A model generated the notes under the pieces. It had not been told where the DNA came from, searched no databases, and was given only the letters and a program-made list of their open reading frames with translations. The position numbers and the translations under genes were made by a program. Below are positions 44,646 through 54,160 of a stretch of 64,000 bases of DNA, in pieces. The DNA is taken from contig JAMLIO010000002.1 of assembly GCA_023954155.1 (NCBI GenBank), positions 256,221-320,220 of the forward strand, in the 5' to 3' direction. Each line of letters opens with the position of its first letter. Within the stretch, counting starts at the first letter, position 1. This stretch comes from Pseudobdellovibrionaceae bacterium (GTDB taxonomy: Bacteria > Bdellovibrionota > Bdellovibrionia > Bdellovibrionales > UBA1609).

Positions 44646-45887
44646 CTACTGTGCTTTGGTTGGAAAACCATGCTTTGTAGCATGTTGTTGCAGGCGCTCG
44701 ATGCGCTCTGTGGTGAGGGGGTGAGTCGAAAGAATGCCCATCAGCCTGTCTGAATTTTTTTCTAACTCTTTACGACTTTGTTTCTTGTTTTTTTCGGTCG
44801 TCTTGGAAGTGTCATCAGCCGCAACAGGGCTGGTTTTGTCTGTGCTGGTGTCAGCTTTTGCATCTATATAGGCAGTTTTTGAATCAGTATCTTTTTTTGT
44901 ATCTTTAGCTGTTGTGTCGGTCTTGGTTTTTGTTTTAGTCAGTCGATCTAAACGTTGATACATGTACTCTTTGGCTGCGGCTTCGATCTTACTTAAACCA
45001 TCAGCAAGCAAAAGAGGATTGAGCTGCTGCTTGGCAAGAGCTTCTGCGCTGAAGTCATCGGCCTCTCTTTCATCGTCACGCGAGTAAGCGGCGTTAAGTA
45101 GAGTCAGCGTTAAACTGCCAAAGTCGGTGACCCCAAAAGCTAAACTGAGCATCGCATAGAGCCCCGCACTTTTGATAAGACCTTGTAAAGAGTGTCTATG
45201 ATACACATGCCCTACTTCGTGAAGTAAAATGGCGTGAAGCTCTTCGGGAGTGACTAAATCCAGCAGTTCTTTGTTGATAAGAATCTGTCCCGCAGGCAAG
45301 GCAAACGCGTTAGCTGTTGTGATCATCGAATGGGGTGAGATCATATCAATTTTTAAATTTAAATCAGGGTAGGTGGCGAGCACATTTTCTATCACAGCAT
45401 AAGACTCAGAATACTTTTGCGCATCAACGGGAACAAGTTTGACTTTCCATGCAAGGCTTAGTGTTTTTTTGGTACTGGTTTCTAAAACGTTTAAAACTGT
45501 TTTTGGGGTGCTAAAGGCCAGGCCTTTGGAACTCCAGGGAATAAGGTAGAAATGGGTGAAGAGCAAAAGCGCAAGGCCTATCACTGCGGCGGCTACAGCG
45601 TAGGTGATACGATTCTCCATTTGAAAGACCCAGCTTTGATGTTTGGCAGAAGGGAAAAAACTTTCAAACTTTTGATAATCAAAGCTTTCAAATCTGGCAC
45701 CATCAGTAAACTCGATGATTCTAGACGAAGAAGCCAGAGGACTGTGAACTTTAAATTCGTTTAAGGCGTAACTTTTAAGTTTTTCGCCTTGGTAAAAAAG
45801 GACAATACCGTGCGTGTGAAGTTCCAATTCGACTTCAAACTTGCGAGAGTCTTGTCCGTTAAAATAAAAACCATTTAAGTTTTGCAT
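44646..45887 (-). CDS. M48-family membrane metalloprotease
   Basis: The product has 413 residues. A short N-terminal beta domain is followed by one membrane segment (about 95-115) and the peptidase domain, with zinc motif HEVGH at 223-227 and downstream DDEREADDFSAEAL giving the third ligand. A Lys/Thr/Asp-rich, disordered insert separates the last conserved part (STHPLTTERIERL). It is similar to the BepA/LoiP/M48C type, degrading misfolded envelope proteins. It follows a YjgN-like gene, a frequent pairing. Its stop abuts palindrome P5. Confidence 0.9.
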   Translation of the reverse strand: MQNLNGFYFNGQDSRKFEVELELHTHGIVLFYQGEKLKSYALNEFKVHSPLASSSRIIEFTDGARFESFDYQKFESFFPSAKHQSWVFQMENRITYAVAAAVIGLALLLFTHFYLIPWSSKGLAFSTPKTVLNVLETSTKKTLSLAWKVKLVPVDAQKYSESYAVIENVLATYPDLNLKIDMISPHSMITTANAFALPAGQILINKELLDLVTPEELHAILLHEVGHVYHRHSLQGLIKSAGLYAMLSLAFGVTDFGSLTLTLLNAAYSRDDEREADDFSAEALAKQQLNPLLLADGLSKIEAAAKEYMYQRLDRLTKTKTKTDTTAKDTKKDTDSKTAYIDAKADTSTDKTSPVAADDTSKTTEKNKKQSRKELEKNSDRLMGILSTHPLTTERIERLQQHATKHGFPTKAQ

Positions 45888-45934
45888 AAGTCACATCTCA
45901 TAAGCCTCAGGGTAAACTGAGACTCTTTTAATTT

Positions 45935-46999
45935 TTAAAGCCCAAAATCAATATCCCAAAAGTCTGTGGCGGCCTCTGCGGCATAACCCTCAGGATTTTC
46001 TTGGGAGGCCAAAAATTGATTAAAGTCCTCTTCGGTGGCTTCGACAGATGTGTTTTCTAAGCGATATTTTAAAGCACGCACTTGGGCCCATGGTGTACCA
46101 AATCCTAGAGTGAATACAATAAGAAGTAAATTGGTCAACACTATAAATCCAAACTCAAAAGTGCCAAGATGAGCTTTTAATTTGACGTTGGCAATGCTGG
46201 AGTTGTTGGTGATCTCATTTACAATCATGGCTCGTTGAAATCCATACACAAGCGCCATGCCTAAATAAATTATACTTGCAGCTATAGGAATAATAAAAAG
46301 AGTAGCTGAACTTGTTGACCCCATTGCCATGGTTAATAAGGTGCTTATTAAGACAACTGGAATAAAAACAATAACAAAACCTAATAAAATCGAAGTGTAG
46401 AACAATTTAAAAAATGCACCAGCTCTGGCGTTATAGTGAAGTTCCGCTTTGCCATAGCGAATGTTATTCAAAATGAATCTATAGTGTCTGTAGAGTGCAT
46501 AAGGAAATGCAAGATACAAGGTGAAGGCGGTCACTATGACAGACAGGATGTAACTGAAATAGGAGTCTGCATAATTTTTGTTAAAGCCAAAGCGGATGTT
46601 GCGGTAAGAGCTATTACGATATTTAAAAATTGCTGAACGCACAATCACCCATGGAAAAGCTATAAGAAGTAAAATTAAAAATATACCCCAAAGCATAGGG
46701 CTTATGGCTTGGCTGATATTCAGCCCCAAGAATAAAACTAAGATGATAACACGACCGATTAAAATTTTGATGGGATCGGCATGATAGTCAAAAGAATCTC
46801 CCGCAAGGTAGGTGTTGCGGTAAAAGTATTTCATTTTTCTAACTTTAGCCCATGGAGAATAAATCCCTAAGGTGACAATGGTCAGTAAGGTGTTGATGAT
46901 CCAAATGCGGAAGTATTCAGAACCTGACCCTCTGAATTCCACGGTGTGGGTTTGGGGAGGACGTGTCCCGTATAAAGGTGAAGATATCTCTGTCGTCAT
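45935..46999 (-). CDS. YjgN-family (DUF898) membrane protein
   Basis: A 354-residue inner-membrane protein with about eight membrane segments. It has the two DUF898 signature stretches: FRGSGSEYFRIWIINTLLTIVTLGIYSPWAKVRKMKYFYRNT at the start and the related FGFIVLTNLLLIVFTLGFGTPWAQVRALKY near the end. Function unknown. The M48 protease gene lies 47 bp downstream on the same strand, so the protease and this protein may work together. Confidence 0.9.
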   Translation of the reverse strand: MTTEISSPLYGTRPPQTHTVEFRGSGSEYFRIWIINTLLTIVTLGIYSPWAKVRKMKYFYRNTYLAGDSFDYHADPIKILIGRVIILVLFLGLNISQAISPMLWGIFLILLLIAFPWVIVRSAIFKYRNSSYRNIRFGFNKNYADSYFSYILSVIVTAFTLYLAFPYALYRHYRFILNNIRYGKAELHYNARAGAFFKLFYTSILLGFVIVFIPVVLISTLLTMAMGSTSSATLFIIPIAASIIYLGMALVYGFQRAMIVNEITNNSSIANVKLKAHLGTFEFGFIVLTNLLLIVFTLGFGTPWAQVRALKYRLENTSVEATEEDFNQFLASQENPEGYAAEAATDFWDIDFGL

Positions 47000-47116
47000 A
47001 AGCTTTTACCTCTGATGTAATAGATTTTATGTTGTCACTTTAGTGTAGACAGCGGCCCACCAAATGACAACACAGCAGAGTAAGTTTGCTTAAAACTAAA
47101 TCAAAAGTCTTTAAAA

Positions 47117-48763
47117 CTACATAAAAGTATAGTTAGGGCCACTGCCACCTTCACGAGGCTGCCACCTTGGGCCCAGTACGTCTGTGGCTTTGCAGTCCAC
47201 ACAATTAGGCGCGTTGACGACAAGCTGATCGCCCTGACGTTCATAAACTCCTGCAGGGCAGAGGCTAGAGTAAAAGTCCGCAAGTTCGGCTGTGATGTCT
47301 TGGCCTACGGTCAGATGGGAGGGGATATCGTCACGGGTCTTGTTACCTGACTGATAAACGCCATCCACTTTTTTAAGCCCAGGATAATTTTTAGGATCTT
47401 TAAATAATTTCTGTTCATCGGCATCCTCTTCAATATGAGGAGCTTGCGGAGGAAAAGCACCTCCAGTCAACGTCATCAGTAAAGCTTTGATGCCACCAAT
47501 GATGAAGCCAGATTTAAAGGCCTGGCGCATGTTGCGCACTTTATAGAGGTCTTTATAAATAAAACTATTTTTTACGGCGTCATCATAGGATTTGAGGACT
47601 TCTCTTGAAAATTCAGCTTTGGGGATGGCAACACTGAGAGTGTCTGCGGCTAAAATTCCACTTTTCATAGCGTAATGAATGCCTTTAAGTGCGGGCACGT
47701 TCACCATACCTACCGCATCACCACAAAGCATAATGCCGTTGCCACTGAGCCTTTCAGGTAGGCTGTGAAATCCGCCCTCAGGAATAGTTTTAGCTCCCCA
47801 TTCTACAAGTTCAGCCCCTTCAAGTAAGGAGTGAAATAAAGGGTGAGCTTTAAGGTTTTGCAATTCTCCGTGCACATCTAGGTTGGAACTCTTGTAATCT
47901 AGTCCTCCTACAAGTCCTATCGCCATTTGATCATCGCCCATGGGATAGGCAAAGCTTCCGCCAAAGGTATCCCCTAAGGGCCAGCCCATAGTATGGATCA
48001 CGGAATCTAAAGGCTTTTTAAGGCGCCAAATTTCTTTCACACCTAGAGCATAAATTTGTGGCGCCATAGACTCTTGCCCCGACCACTTCAAATAACTTTG
48101 TGTTAAAGGGCCACGAGTGCCTTCGCAAAGTACTGTGACTGAAGCTAAAATATCTGTGTGGGGCATGTGTTGGGCACCAGGGGTACCATCACGATTTAGT
48201 CCCGCTTCCACTGTGCGCACTCCTATCACTTGGCCATCTTTGATCAGTAGACTTTCTGCAGGAAAGCTGGTGAACACGTTGATGCCTAAAGCTTCTGCTT
48301 TTTCACCCAGCCATCTTGTGACTTCACAAATAGAAGCGGCATAAAAGCCGTGGTTTTTCATTGTAGGAGGAGTGGGAATTCTAAAACTCTTTTTGGGGGT
48401 GAGCACATATACTTTTTCTGAATCCACTTTGTGTTTGAAGGGAAATTCTGAAGGGTCAAGCTCTGGGAAGAGTTCCATCAGGGCTACGGGGTTAATGATG
48501 GCACCAGATAAAGAGTGACCGCCTAAGGATTGGGCTTTTTCTAAAACGCCAATTTCTACGTCAGGGTAGCTTGGATCTTGAGTTTTAAGTTCTTGGACCT
48601 TTCTGGCTAAGCGAATGGCACCGCAAAGACCTGCGGGACCGCCGCCTACAAACAGCACGTCCATGGGGACGCATTCTTCTTCATTGACCTGGGGGTTTTC
48701 GATAATAAAACGGTTGAGGTCCAATTCTGGCTGATGATTTACTGGTTTAAAGCCTGATGCCAA
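47117..48763 (-). CDS. electron transfer flavoprotein-ubiquinone oxidoreductase
   Basis: About 548 residues. FAD-binding VLFVGGGPAGLCGA is near the start. The C-terminal CPAGVYE...NCVDCKATDV supplies the 4Fe-4S cluster, and the final GGSGPNYTFM is typical of ETF-QO. It passes electrons from acyl-CoA dehydrogenases via ETF to quinone, matching the FadE gene in this window. The TTG start at 48763 was preferred because AGGGAGG lies 5 bases before it; an upstream in-frame ATG at 48805 has no ribosome site. Confidence 0.94.
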   Translation of the reverse strand: MASGFKPVNHQPELDLNRFIIENPQVNEEECVPMDVLFVGGGPAGLCGAIRLARKVQELKTQDPSYPDVEIGVLEKAQSLGGHSLSGAIINPVALMELFPELDPSEFPFKHKVDSEKVYVLTPKKSFRIPTPPTMKNHGFYAASICEVTRWLGEKAEALGINVFTSFPAESLLIKDGQVIGVRTVEAGLNRDGTPGAQHMPHTDILASVTVLCEGTRGPLTQSYLKWSGQESMAPQIYALGVKEIWRLKKPLDSVIHTMGWPLGDTFGGSFAYPMGDDQMAIGLVGGLDYKSSNLDVHGELQNLKAHPLFHSLLEGAELVEWGAKTIPEGGFHSLPERLSGNGIMLCGDAVGMVNVPALKGIHYAMKSGILAADTLSVAIPKAEFSREVLKSYDDAVKNSFIYKDLYKVRNMRQAFKSGFIIGGIKALLMTLTGGAFPPQAPHIEEDADEQKLFKDPKNYPGLKKVDGVYQSGNKTRDDIPSHLTVGQDITAELADFYSSLCPAGVYERQGDQLVVNAPNCVDCKATDVLGPRWQPREGGSGPNYTFM

Positions 48764-48856
48764 TCCATCCTCCCTAGTTGAAAACAAAAAGATAATTGCC
48801 ACCATAGCTTAAATTAGGGGTATTATTCAAGAGCTTTCTGGGCGCTGGGTGGGCCG

Positions 48857-49861
48857 TTAAATTTTAAAAAGCTCTGGAATATCGGATTGGATATTTAGAG
48901 CTTTTTTTGTATGCGGGTGAATAAATTTGAGCGAGTGAGCATGGAGAGCTAGGCGAGGGGCTTCTTTTTCGCCTAAGCCGTAGAAGGGGTCACCTAGAAT
49001 TGGTAAGTTTAAAGATTTAAGGTGCACGCGGATCTGATGGCTTCGGCCCGTAATCGGGGAGCATTCGAGTAAAATTTGATCTGGGGTGAGTTTTAAAACT
49101 TTAAATTGAGTTTCTGATGTTTGTCCTTCTTTGGGGTCCATAGAAAAATAAAAAGGGTGTTTGGCAGTGGGTGTTTTTTTGATGAGGCCTTTGACCTCAA
49201 ATTTTTGTCCCTCTTGCAATTTGATAAGAGCCTCAGGATTATTTTTGACTAAAGCTAAATAGGTTTTTTGAATGCGCTTTTTATTAAATAAATCGGCCAT
49301 GCCTTTATTGATGGATGTTTTTTTAGCAAGCAGCAGTACCCCTGAGGTGTCACGATCCAGGCGATGACATAGGGCTAGGTAAGGGGCTTTGAGTCCTTTA
49401 AGGTTTTTAATGTAGTAGGCATACAGTAAAGATTTGGCGTGATCCTCAAAAAGATGAAAAGTGGATTGGGAAGGTAATCCCTCGGGTTTATTCAATGCCA
49501 CAAGTTCTTCGTCTTCAAAAAGCAAATCCGATTTTTTGATATGAAAGTCTGCGGAAGGAAATCCCAAGGTTTGATTTTCAAAGCCCACTAAAATTTTGGT
49601 TTTGCCTTTAAGTGGAAAAGGCAAATGCGGGATTTTTTTATGATCTACAAACACCAGTCCCTTTCTTACGCTGTCAATGAGATGTTTTTTTTCGATGACA
49701 GTGGTTGGGGCAAAACGTTTGGGAGTTTTAAAATTCTTCTGCTTGGCCATATACGGCAGATTCAGGCCTGGGATTTGTCCTGCAAACCATTGGACCAAAA
49801 AATCAGAAACACACATAGACCTGTGTTCTTTGACAGAAGCTGAGATTTCGATCACTTTCAT
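48857..49861 (-). CDS. RluA/RluD-family pseudouridine synthase
   Basis: About 334 residues. The catalytic Asp is in HRLDRDTSGVLLLAK, and ITGRSHQIRVHL and LALHAHSLKFIHP are conserved. The N-terminal ~95 residues lack a clear S4 domain but include WFAGQIPGLNLPY. It modifies uridines in rRNA or tRNA; which site is unknown. The start at 49861 fits the divergent gene, which starts 25 bp away. Confidence 0.9.
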   Translation of the reverse strand: MKVIEISASVKEHRSMCVSDFLVQWFAGQIPGLNLPYMAKQKNFKTPKRFAPTTVIEKKHLIDSVRKGLVFVDHKKIPHLPFPLKGKTKILVGFENQTLGFPSADFHIKKSDLLFEDEELVALNKPEGLPSQSTFHLFEDHAKSLLYAYYIKNLKGLKAPYLALCHRLDRDTSGVLLLAKKTSINKGMADLFNKKRIQKTYLALVKNNPEALIKLQEGQKFEVKGLIKKTPTAKHPFYFSMDPKEGQTSETQFKVLKLTPDQILLECSPITGRSHQIRVHLKSLNLPILGDPFYGLGEKEAPRLALHAHSLKFIHPHTKKALNIQSDIPELFKI

Positions 49862-49886
49862 GGGGTGGTTATATAATGGAGTGCAG

Positions 49887-50873
49887 ATGAAATACAAATG
49901 TCTTCTTTTTGATCAAGATAGAAAAGCAAAAATTATAGAGCGTGATACCGACTCATGGGTTTTAAACACAGGAGAGTTGATCATCCAAGCCGAATACAGC
50001 AGCATTAACTATAAAGATGCCTTGGGTGTGTTAGATAGAAGCCCTATTTTTAAAATTCATCCCATTGTTCCAGGGATTGATGTGGCAGGTGTGGTTTTAA
50101 AATCTCAATCTAAGTCTTTTAAAGAAGGTGACCTTGTGCTGGTCAACGGCATGGGGTTAGGTGAGGACAAAGACGGTGGATATGCCGAATATGTCAAAGT
50201 CCCAGACTCGATTGTGGTGAAAAGACCAAAGGCACTCACGTCTAGACAAGCGATGGCTTTAGGCACAGCAGGATTTACTGCGGCCTTAGCTGTGGACCGT
50301 ATGCTGACTAATGGACAAACTTTTGAGAAAGGTCCTATTTTGGTTTCTGGTGCCACAGGTGGCGTGGGCAGTTTTGCCATTCAGATTTTATCACAACTGG
50401 GTTTTTTTGTAGAAGCCACCACCTCAAGACCTGAAGAGTATCAGACTTATTTAGAAGATTTAGGGGCTCACCTGGTTTCCAACGTTAAAGAAGTGATACA
50501 AGAGGATGGACCTCCACTGGTGAAGGCCCAGTGGGGTGGAGTGATTGATAATTTGGGTGGTGCCTTTTTACAAAGTGTGCTGCCTGCTGTGGAGTTGTGG
50601 GGGAATGTGGCCTCTATTGGCTTAGCTATGGATGCGAAGCTAACCACCACAGTGATGCCTTTTATTTTAAGAGGGGTCAGTCTTTTAGGAGCAAGTTCTA
50701 ATAACTGTGAAAAGTCCAAGCGTGATGAACTGTGGGAGAGATTAGCTGATTCATGGCGCCCCCGTCACATTGAAAAGCTGATCACAGAAGAGGTGCAGCT
50801 TGAGGATGTTCCTAAGTCCTGTGAAAGGCTCATTGGACATTCTAATCATGGACGAGTGGTGGTTAAAATTTAA
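49887..50873 (+). CDS. YhdH/AcuI-type acrylyl-CoA reductase-like oxidoreductase
   Basis: About 328 residues of the zinc-free medium-chain dehydrogenase/quinone reductase fold. NYKDALGVLDRSPIFKIHPIVPGIDVAG at the N-terminus and LVSGATGGVGSFAIQIL for NADPH binding match the YhdH/AcuI family, which reduces acrylyl-CoA to propionyl-CoA. GGAG lies 5 bases before the ATG. It is convergent with, and overlaps by four bases, the redoxin gene. Confidence 0.9.
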   Translation: MKYKCLLFDQDRKAKIIERDTDSWVLNTGELIIQAEYSSINYKDALGVLDRSPIFKIHPIVPGIDVAGVVLKSQSKSFKEGDLVLVNGMGLGEDKDGGYAEYVKVPDSIVVKRPKALTSRQAMALGTAGFTAALAVDRMLTNGQTFEKGPILVSGATGGVGSFAIQILSQLGFFVEATTSRPEEYQTYLEDLGAHLVSNVKEVIQEDGPPLVKAQWGGVIDNLGGAFLQSVLPAVELWGNVASIGLAMDAKLTTTVMPFILRGVSLLGASSNNCEKSKRDELWERLADSWRPRHIEKLITEEVQLEDVPKSCERLIGHSNHGRVVVKI

Positions 50874-51457
50874 AGGCGAATGATCTGACAACCTAAAGTG
50901 CGGCCATATTTGACTTTAGGTGTTTGGCCCTTTGCCACTTGCCCTAAAGCTTCTCGTAAAAATTTCTTTTTTGCATGAGAAAAGTGCGAACTGTCACTGA
51001 CGCCACCTTTATAAAGAACTTCCCCCTTAGCGTTTAATAAAAAAGTGTGGGGAGTTTTAAGAGCTTTAAACTCATCTGCAATTCGTGCTTTTGGGTCAGA
51101 GATGACGGGAAAAGGAATGTTTTTGCTTTTAAAATATTTAACAGCAGTTTCATGGGGCTCGTTAGTATTGGAGTGCACAAAGACAAATTGAAAATCTTTG
51201 TAAGTGCTTGCCAGCTCTTTAAGTTCCTCAACATGACTGTTAGAACAAGGACAGTAGGCCGACATAAACGTCACTACATAGCCTTTGGGTTTAAACTCTT
51301 TTGATTTCTGTAAGTCCTTCAAGCTAAAGGCCTCAAGCTCAGGTAAAGTTTGCCCATAAAGTCCCCCCAAATCCAAAGTCTCAGCCCCTGCAAAGGCACT
51401 GCTACAAAAGAAAATTAAAAAGACCACACAGCGAAAAAAAACCAATGAAACCCTCAA
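50870..51457 (-). CDS. exported AhpC/TSA-type thioredoxin-fold protein
   Basis: The product has 195 residues with a signal peptide (cut after AFA). It has a redoxin fold: VVTFMSAYCPCSNSHVEEL carries a CPC pair at the active site, followed by the cis-Pro loop KTPHTFLLNAKGEVLYKG. A final GCQI Cys may form a resolving disulfide. Likely periplasmic thiol peroxidase or reductase. Confidence 0.85.
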   Translation of the reverse strand: MRVSLVFFRCVVFLIFFCSSAFAGAETLDLGGLYGQTLPELEAFSLKDLQKSKEFKPKGYVVTFMSAYCPCSNSHVEELKELASTYKDFQFVFVHSNTNEPHETAVKYFKSKNIPFPVISDPKARIADEFKALKTPHTFLLNAKGEVLYKGGVSDSSHFSHAKKKFLREALGQVAKGQTPKVKYGRTLGCQIIRL

Positions 51458-51663
51458 TCAAATTCAGTTAGGCATGAATTTGCAAACACACAGTCATACT
51501 CAACGTCGTCAATTAAACCAAAACATCACTGACTAGGTAACACACCTAAGCGACATTGTGAACGCCAAAGCACCAAAACTTATCCTAAAAAAACTAAAAA
51601 ACAAACCACCACCACTCACTCAAATCGTCGACTGAAACATTTTGTTGCACCCAAAGCCCCGCA

Positions 51664-51819
51664 GGTCTCTTCCTTTTGTTTGTTGTATAGATTTATATAG
51701 GATCAAAATGTGAGTTCGGCTTGGCATGCTTTTGCGAACGCAAAGGCATATGCCAAACGTCACTGTCTGAGCATTTTGATCTCTATATAAATCTATACAA
51801 CAAACAAAAGGAAGAGGCC
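51664..51819. repeat. palindrome P9 (third type)
   Basis: 156 bp. Outer arms of about 38 bases (TCTTCCTTTTGTTTGTTGTA...) continue into GATCAAAATG/CATTTTGATC. Then an unpaired internal loop (10 against 15 bases) precedes an apical hairpin with TTGGCAT and TTTGCG-AA-CGCAAA. The overall shape is that of families A and B, but the core sequence differs. The right edge is 29 bp from the stop of the downstream minus-strand gene. Bases 51458-51663, left of it, hold nothing I can identify. Confidence 0.85.
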
Positions 51820-51848
51820 CCTTGAGACCTTCGAGAGCAGAAAAGGTT

Positions 51849-52568
51849 TTAGTCCAGAGGCAAGGCCCAGTCTATTTTTGTGATTTTATTATCCTCAAAA
51901 GAAAACACCACACATGAACTGCTATAAATAGGCCCAGCTTCGGTCACCTCTTGCAGTTCACACATTTCAAAAAAATCTTGCTCGTCAGTGCTGACTTCAA
52001 AAAGTTTTTCTAATTCTTCACGGGTGCTTTCCACTTGAAGAGGTAAAACACCTTCCAGTCTTTTCTTACGTTCATTGAGGGTCATACCCAAAAAGTTCAC
52101 ATACTCTGGACGGCTTTTGTCGGCATAAAGGTCCATGTCCGCTTTGTTAAAGCTGAGTTTAACTACGGTGTCCATGCTTTGATCATGATGATTTTGGATG
52201 TGTCTTTCTTCACGTTTAGGACGTTCCCCAAAAAGTTTAAGTAAAGCCTTTTCGTTGTGAGGCAGGCGACGAAGCATGATGTACTCGTTACGCACAATTT
52301 GGATAGGCTCAATGCCATTATGGGCTTCAGCTTTTTGTGTATGTTGTGAAGGCGAGGCTTTGGGAGTTGTAGCTGCTGCAGGAGCAGCTTTCTTTTGAGC
52401 GAGATGTTGAGGCAGAGCTTTTTTCTGAACAGGCGATTTAGGAATGGATCTGGTGGCGGTATTTTTCTGCGAAGCTTTGTGAGAGTTTTTTGCAGGTGTG
52501 CGGTATTGGGCCATACTGATGCTGCCAAATCCAAAAATGATAAGAGAAAAAAATAAAATAGACCTCAT
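51849..52568 (-). CDS. exported protein of unknown function, low-complexity linker
   Basis: The product has 239 residues: signal peptide cut near MAQ, a Lys/Ala/Pro/Gln-rich linker to about residue 90, then a compact domain containing FNKADMDLYADKSRPEYVNFLGMTLNERKKRLEGVLPL and two Cys pairs near the end. I recognise no family. Its 3' end is 29 bp from palindrome P9. Confidence 0.7.
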   Translation of the reverse strand: MRSILFFSLIIFGFGSISMAQYRTPAKNSHKASQKNTATRSIPKSPVQKKALPQHLAQKKAAPAAATTPKASPSQHTQKAEAHNGIEPIQIVRNEYIMLRRLPHNEKALLKLFGERPKREERHIQNHHDQSMDTVVKLSFNKADMDLYADKSRPEYVNFLGMTLNERKKRLEGVLPLQVESTREELEKLFEVSTDEQDFFEMCELQEVTEAGPIYSSSCVVFSFEDNKITKIDWALPLD

Positions 52569-52762
52569 AAGTAAATATTAGAAGACTCCTTTTTAAATTC
52601 AACGTCTAGGATGACAATTTTCGTCCACAGGGTGATTTTTTACATAAATCTAGACCAGAAATTCTCATAAATTAGAGGTGAAAAAGGTACAGATATTGAA
52701 GTGGGAAAAGCAGGATGCGAGTTATCGCATTTAAACGATTTGAGACCAAAACAGGGAGAAAA

Positions 52763-53878
52763 ATGTCAGTGCTTAAGAACGACCATGGAACGTCATATCA
52801 GCTGAAAACTAGTGCGCGCACAAAAAGAGGATATTTTGTGCTGGTTCTGTGTCTTTACAGCTTGGGATTCTCGGCTATGGCCTCTGCAAACACTGTAACA
52901 GGGGTTTTACAAAGTGAACTGACTTTAAGAGAAATGCACCCCAGTGAAGAGTTTTTGTCTCTTATTGATGAACTCAGTCCCACAGGCTTCAGGCTGCCTA
53001 AGGGAACAAAAATCAGTTATACTCCAGGAAACACCATAGAGCCGTATTCCTACGAAGATGATGAAAAACCTGGTGAAGTCATCAGCTCTTCTATTTTTCC
53101 ATTTCAACAAAATATTCGTATTGATGTTTTGCCCAGTTATTCAGACGAAGTGAAGGCTGTTTTAAATAAAAAGCGCATTTTTATTTCTGAACCTCAGTTG
53201 CAAACTTTAAAATTAGACACACAAAGTGTATCCAACGCACAAAGTTTTCACCGCTGTGCAGAGACTTTGATTGGAAAAGTGCAAGGAGACAAAGAGCTAG
53301 GGGCTCAGGTCAAACGTAATTTTCCTTCCGTGCTTAAAAGCACCATTGTCGCCAGAGGTAAATATAATGCTAAAGGTTTAAGAGACGACTATGTGGCCTT
53401 TATTGATTATTCGGTGTCTTCGGCAGAAAAACGTTTTTTTCTTGTGAATTTATCGAGCTGTTCTTATTCCACAGAGTTTGTTTCTCATGGGAGTGGTGTG
53501 AAAGGCTCTGGAGGAACGAAATCCATGTTGCAAAGATGTGCGACGGGGCCTTTGGGTTCTTCGACAAGAAAAAATCGCACTCGCGATGGCTTTTACAAAG
53601 TAGCAGGTGGACATACGACGTCTAAATTCTGGCCACTCATTGGAAAGATTAGTGGGAAGAACTACAAAGCTCTTAAGCTGGTGTCCTTAGACGGTAAACA
53701 CAGAGATGTAGAAAGCAGTGGCGTGGTGATGCACGAAGCTCCTGCGTATATGGTCAACGTTCCTCAAGTGCAGGGACGCAGCAGTGGGTGTCCTGCTTTT
53801 GCCAGAGGTCGTTTGAAAAATATGGTCAGTCGAGTTAACGGCTCACTTTTATACATCCACGCTCCGCAATGCCAGTAG
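52763..53878 (+). CDS. L,D-transpeptidase-like murein enzyme (YkuD_2)
   Basis: About 371 residues: N-terminal signal or anchor (about 25-45), a middle region of about 150 residues, then the catalytic domain. That domain has FVSHGSGVKGSGG, VVMHEAPAYMVN and GRSSGCPAFARG, supplying the His and Cys of the murein L,D-transpeptidase catalytic family. Such enzymes make 3-3 crosslinks or edit the wall; predatory bdellovibrios use several on prey and self walls. The start at 52763 follows GGGAG. The stop is three bases from palindrome P6. Confidence 0.88.
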   Translation: MSVLKNDHGTSYQLKTSARTKRGYFVLVLCLYSLGFSAMASANTVTGVLQSELTLREMHPSEEFLSLIDELSPTGFRLPKGTKISYTPGNTIEPYSYEDDEKPGEVISSSIFPFQQNIRIDVLPSYSDEVKAVLNKKRIFISEPQLQTLKLDTQSVSNAQSFHRCAETLIGKVQGDKELGAQVKRNFPSVLKSTIVARGKYNAKGLRDDYVAFIDYSVSSAEKRFFLVNLSSCSYSTEFVSHGSGVKGSGGTKSMLQRCATGPLGSSTRKNRTRDGFYKVAGGHTTSKFWPLIGKISGKNYKALKLVSLDGKHRDVESSGVVMHEAPAYMVNVPQVQGRSSGCPAFARGRLKNMVSRVNGSLLYIHAPQCQ

Positions 53879-53881
53879 GTA

Positions 53882-54048
53882 GGGCTTACTCAGATTTGCT
53901 CTTCTATTTCCTCCCTCCATTTCGTGACAGACCTCCAGCAAGCAGGACGCGCTTTGCCCCATAGGGGCAAATGCTGGCAGAGCCCACGGAGGGGCGTGTC
54001 TGTCACGAAATGGAGGGAGGAAATAGAAGAGCAAATCTGAGTAAGCCC
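53882..54048. repeat. giant palindrome P6 (family B), 51-bp perfect arms
   Basis: 167 bp. Arms 53882-53932 and 53998-54048 are exact reverse complements. The 65-base plus-strand core has CTCCAGCAAGCAGGACGCG, TTTGCCCC-ATA-GGGGCAAA, TGCTGG, AGAGCCCACGGAGGGGC. The inner hairpin has one more G-C pair than in P4, gained on both sides. It starts three bases after the L,D-transpeptidase stop. Confidence 0.97.
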
Positions 54049-54160
54049 CCTTAAAGTGTTTTAATTGCAGTTCAGCTCTAAAATGCTTAAAAAGTAGTGC
54101 TTACGAAACTTTTTACTTCTTTTAAGGTTTCCTCCTTAACACAACTTTGGAGGTGTCCAG

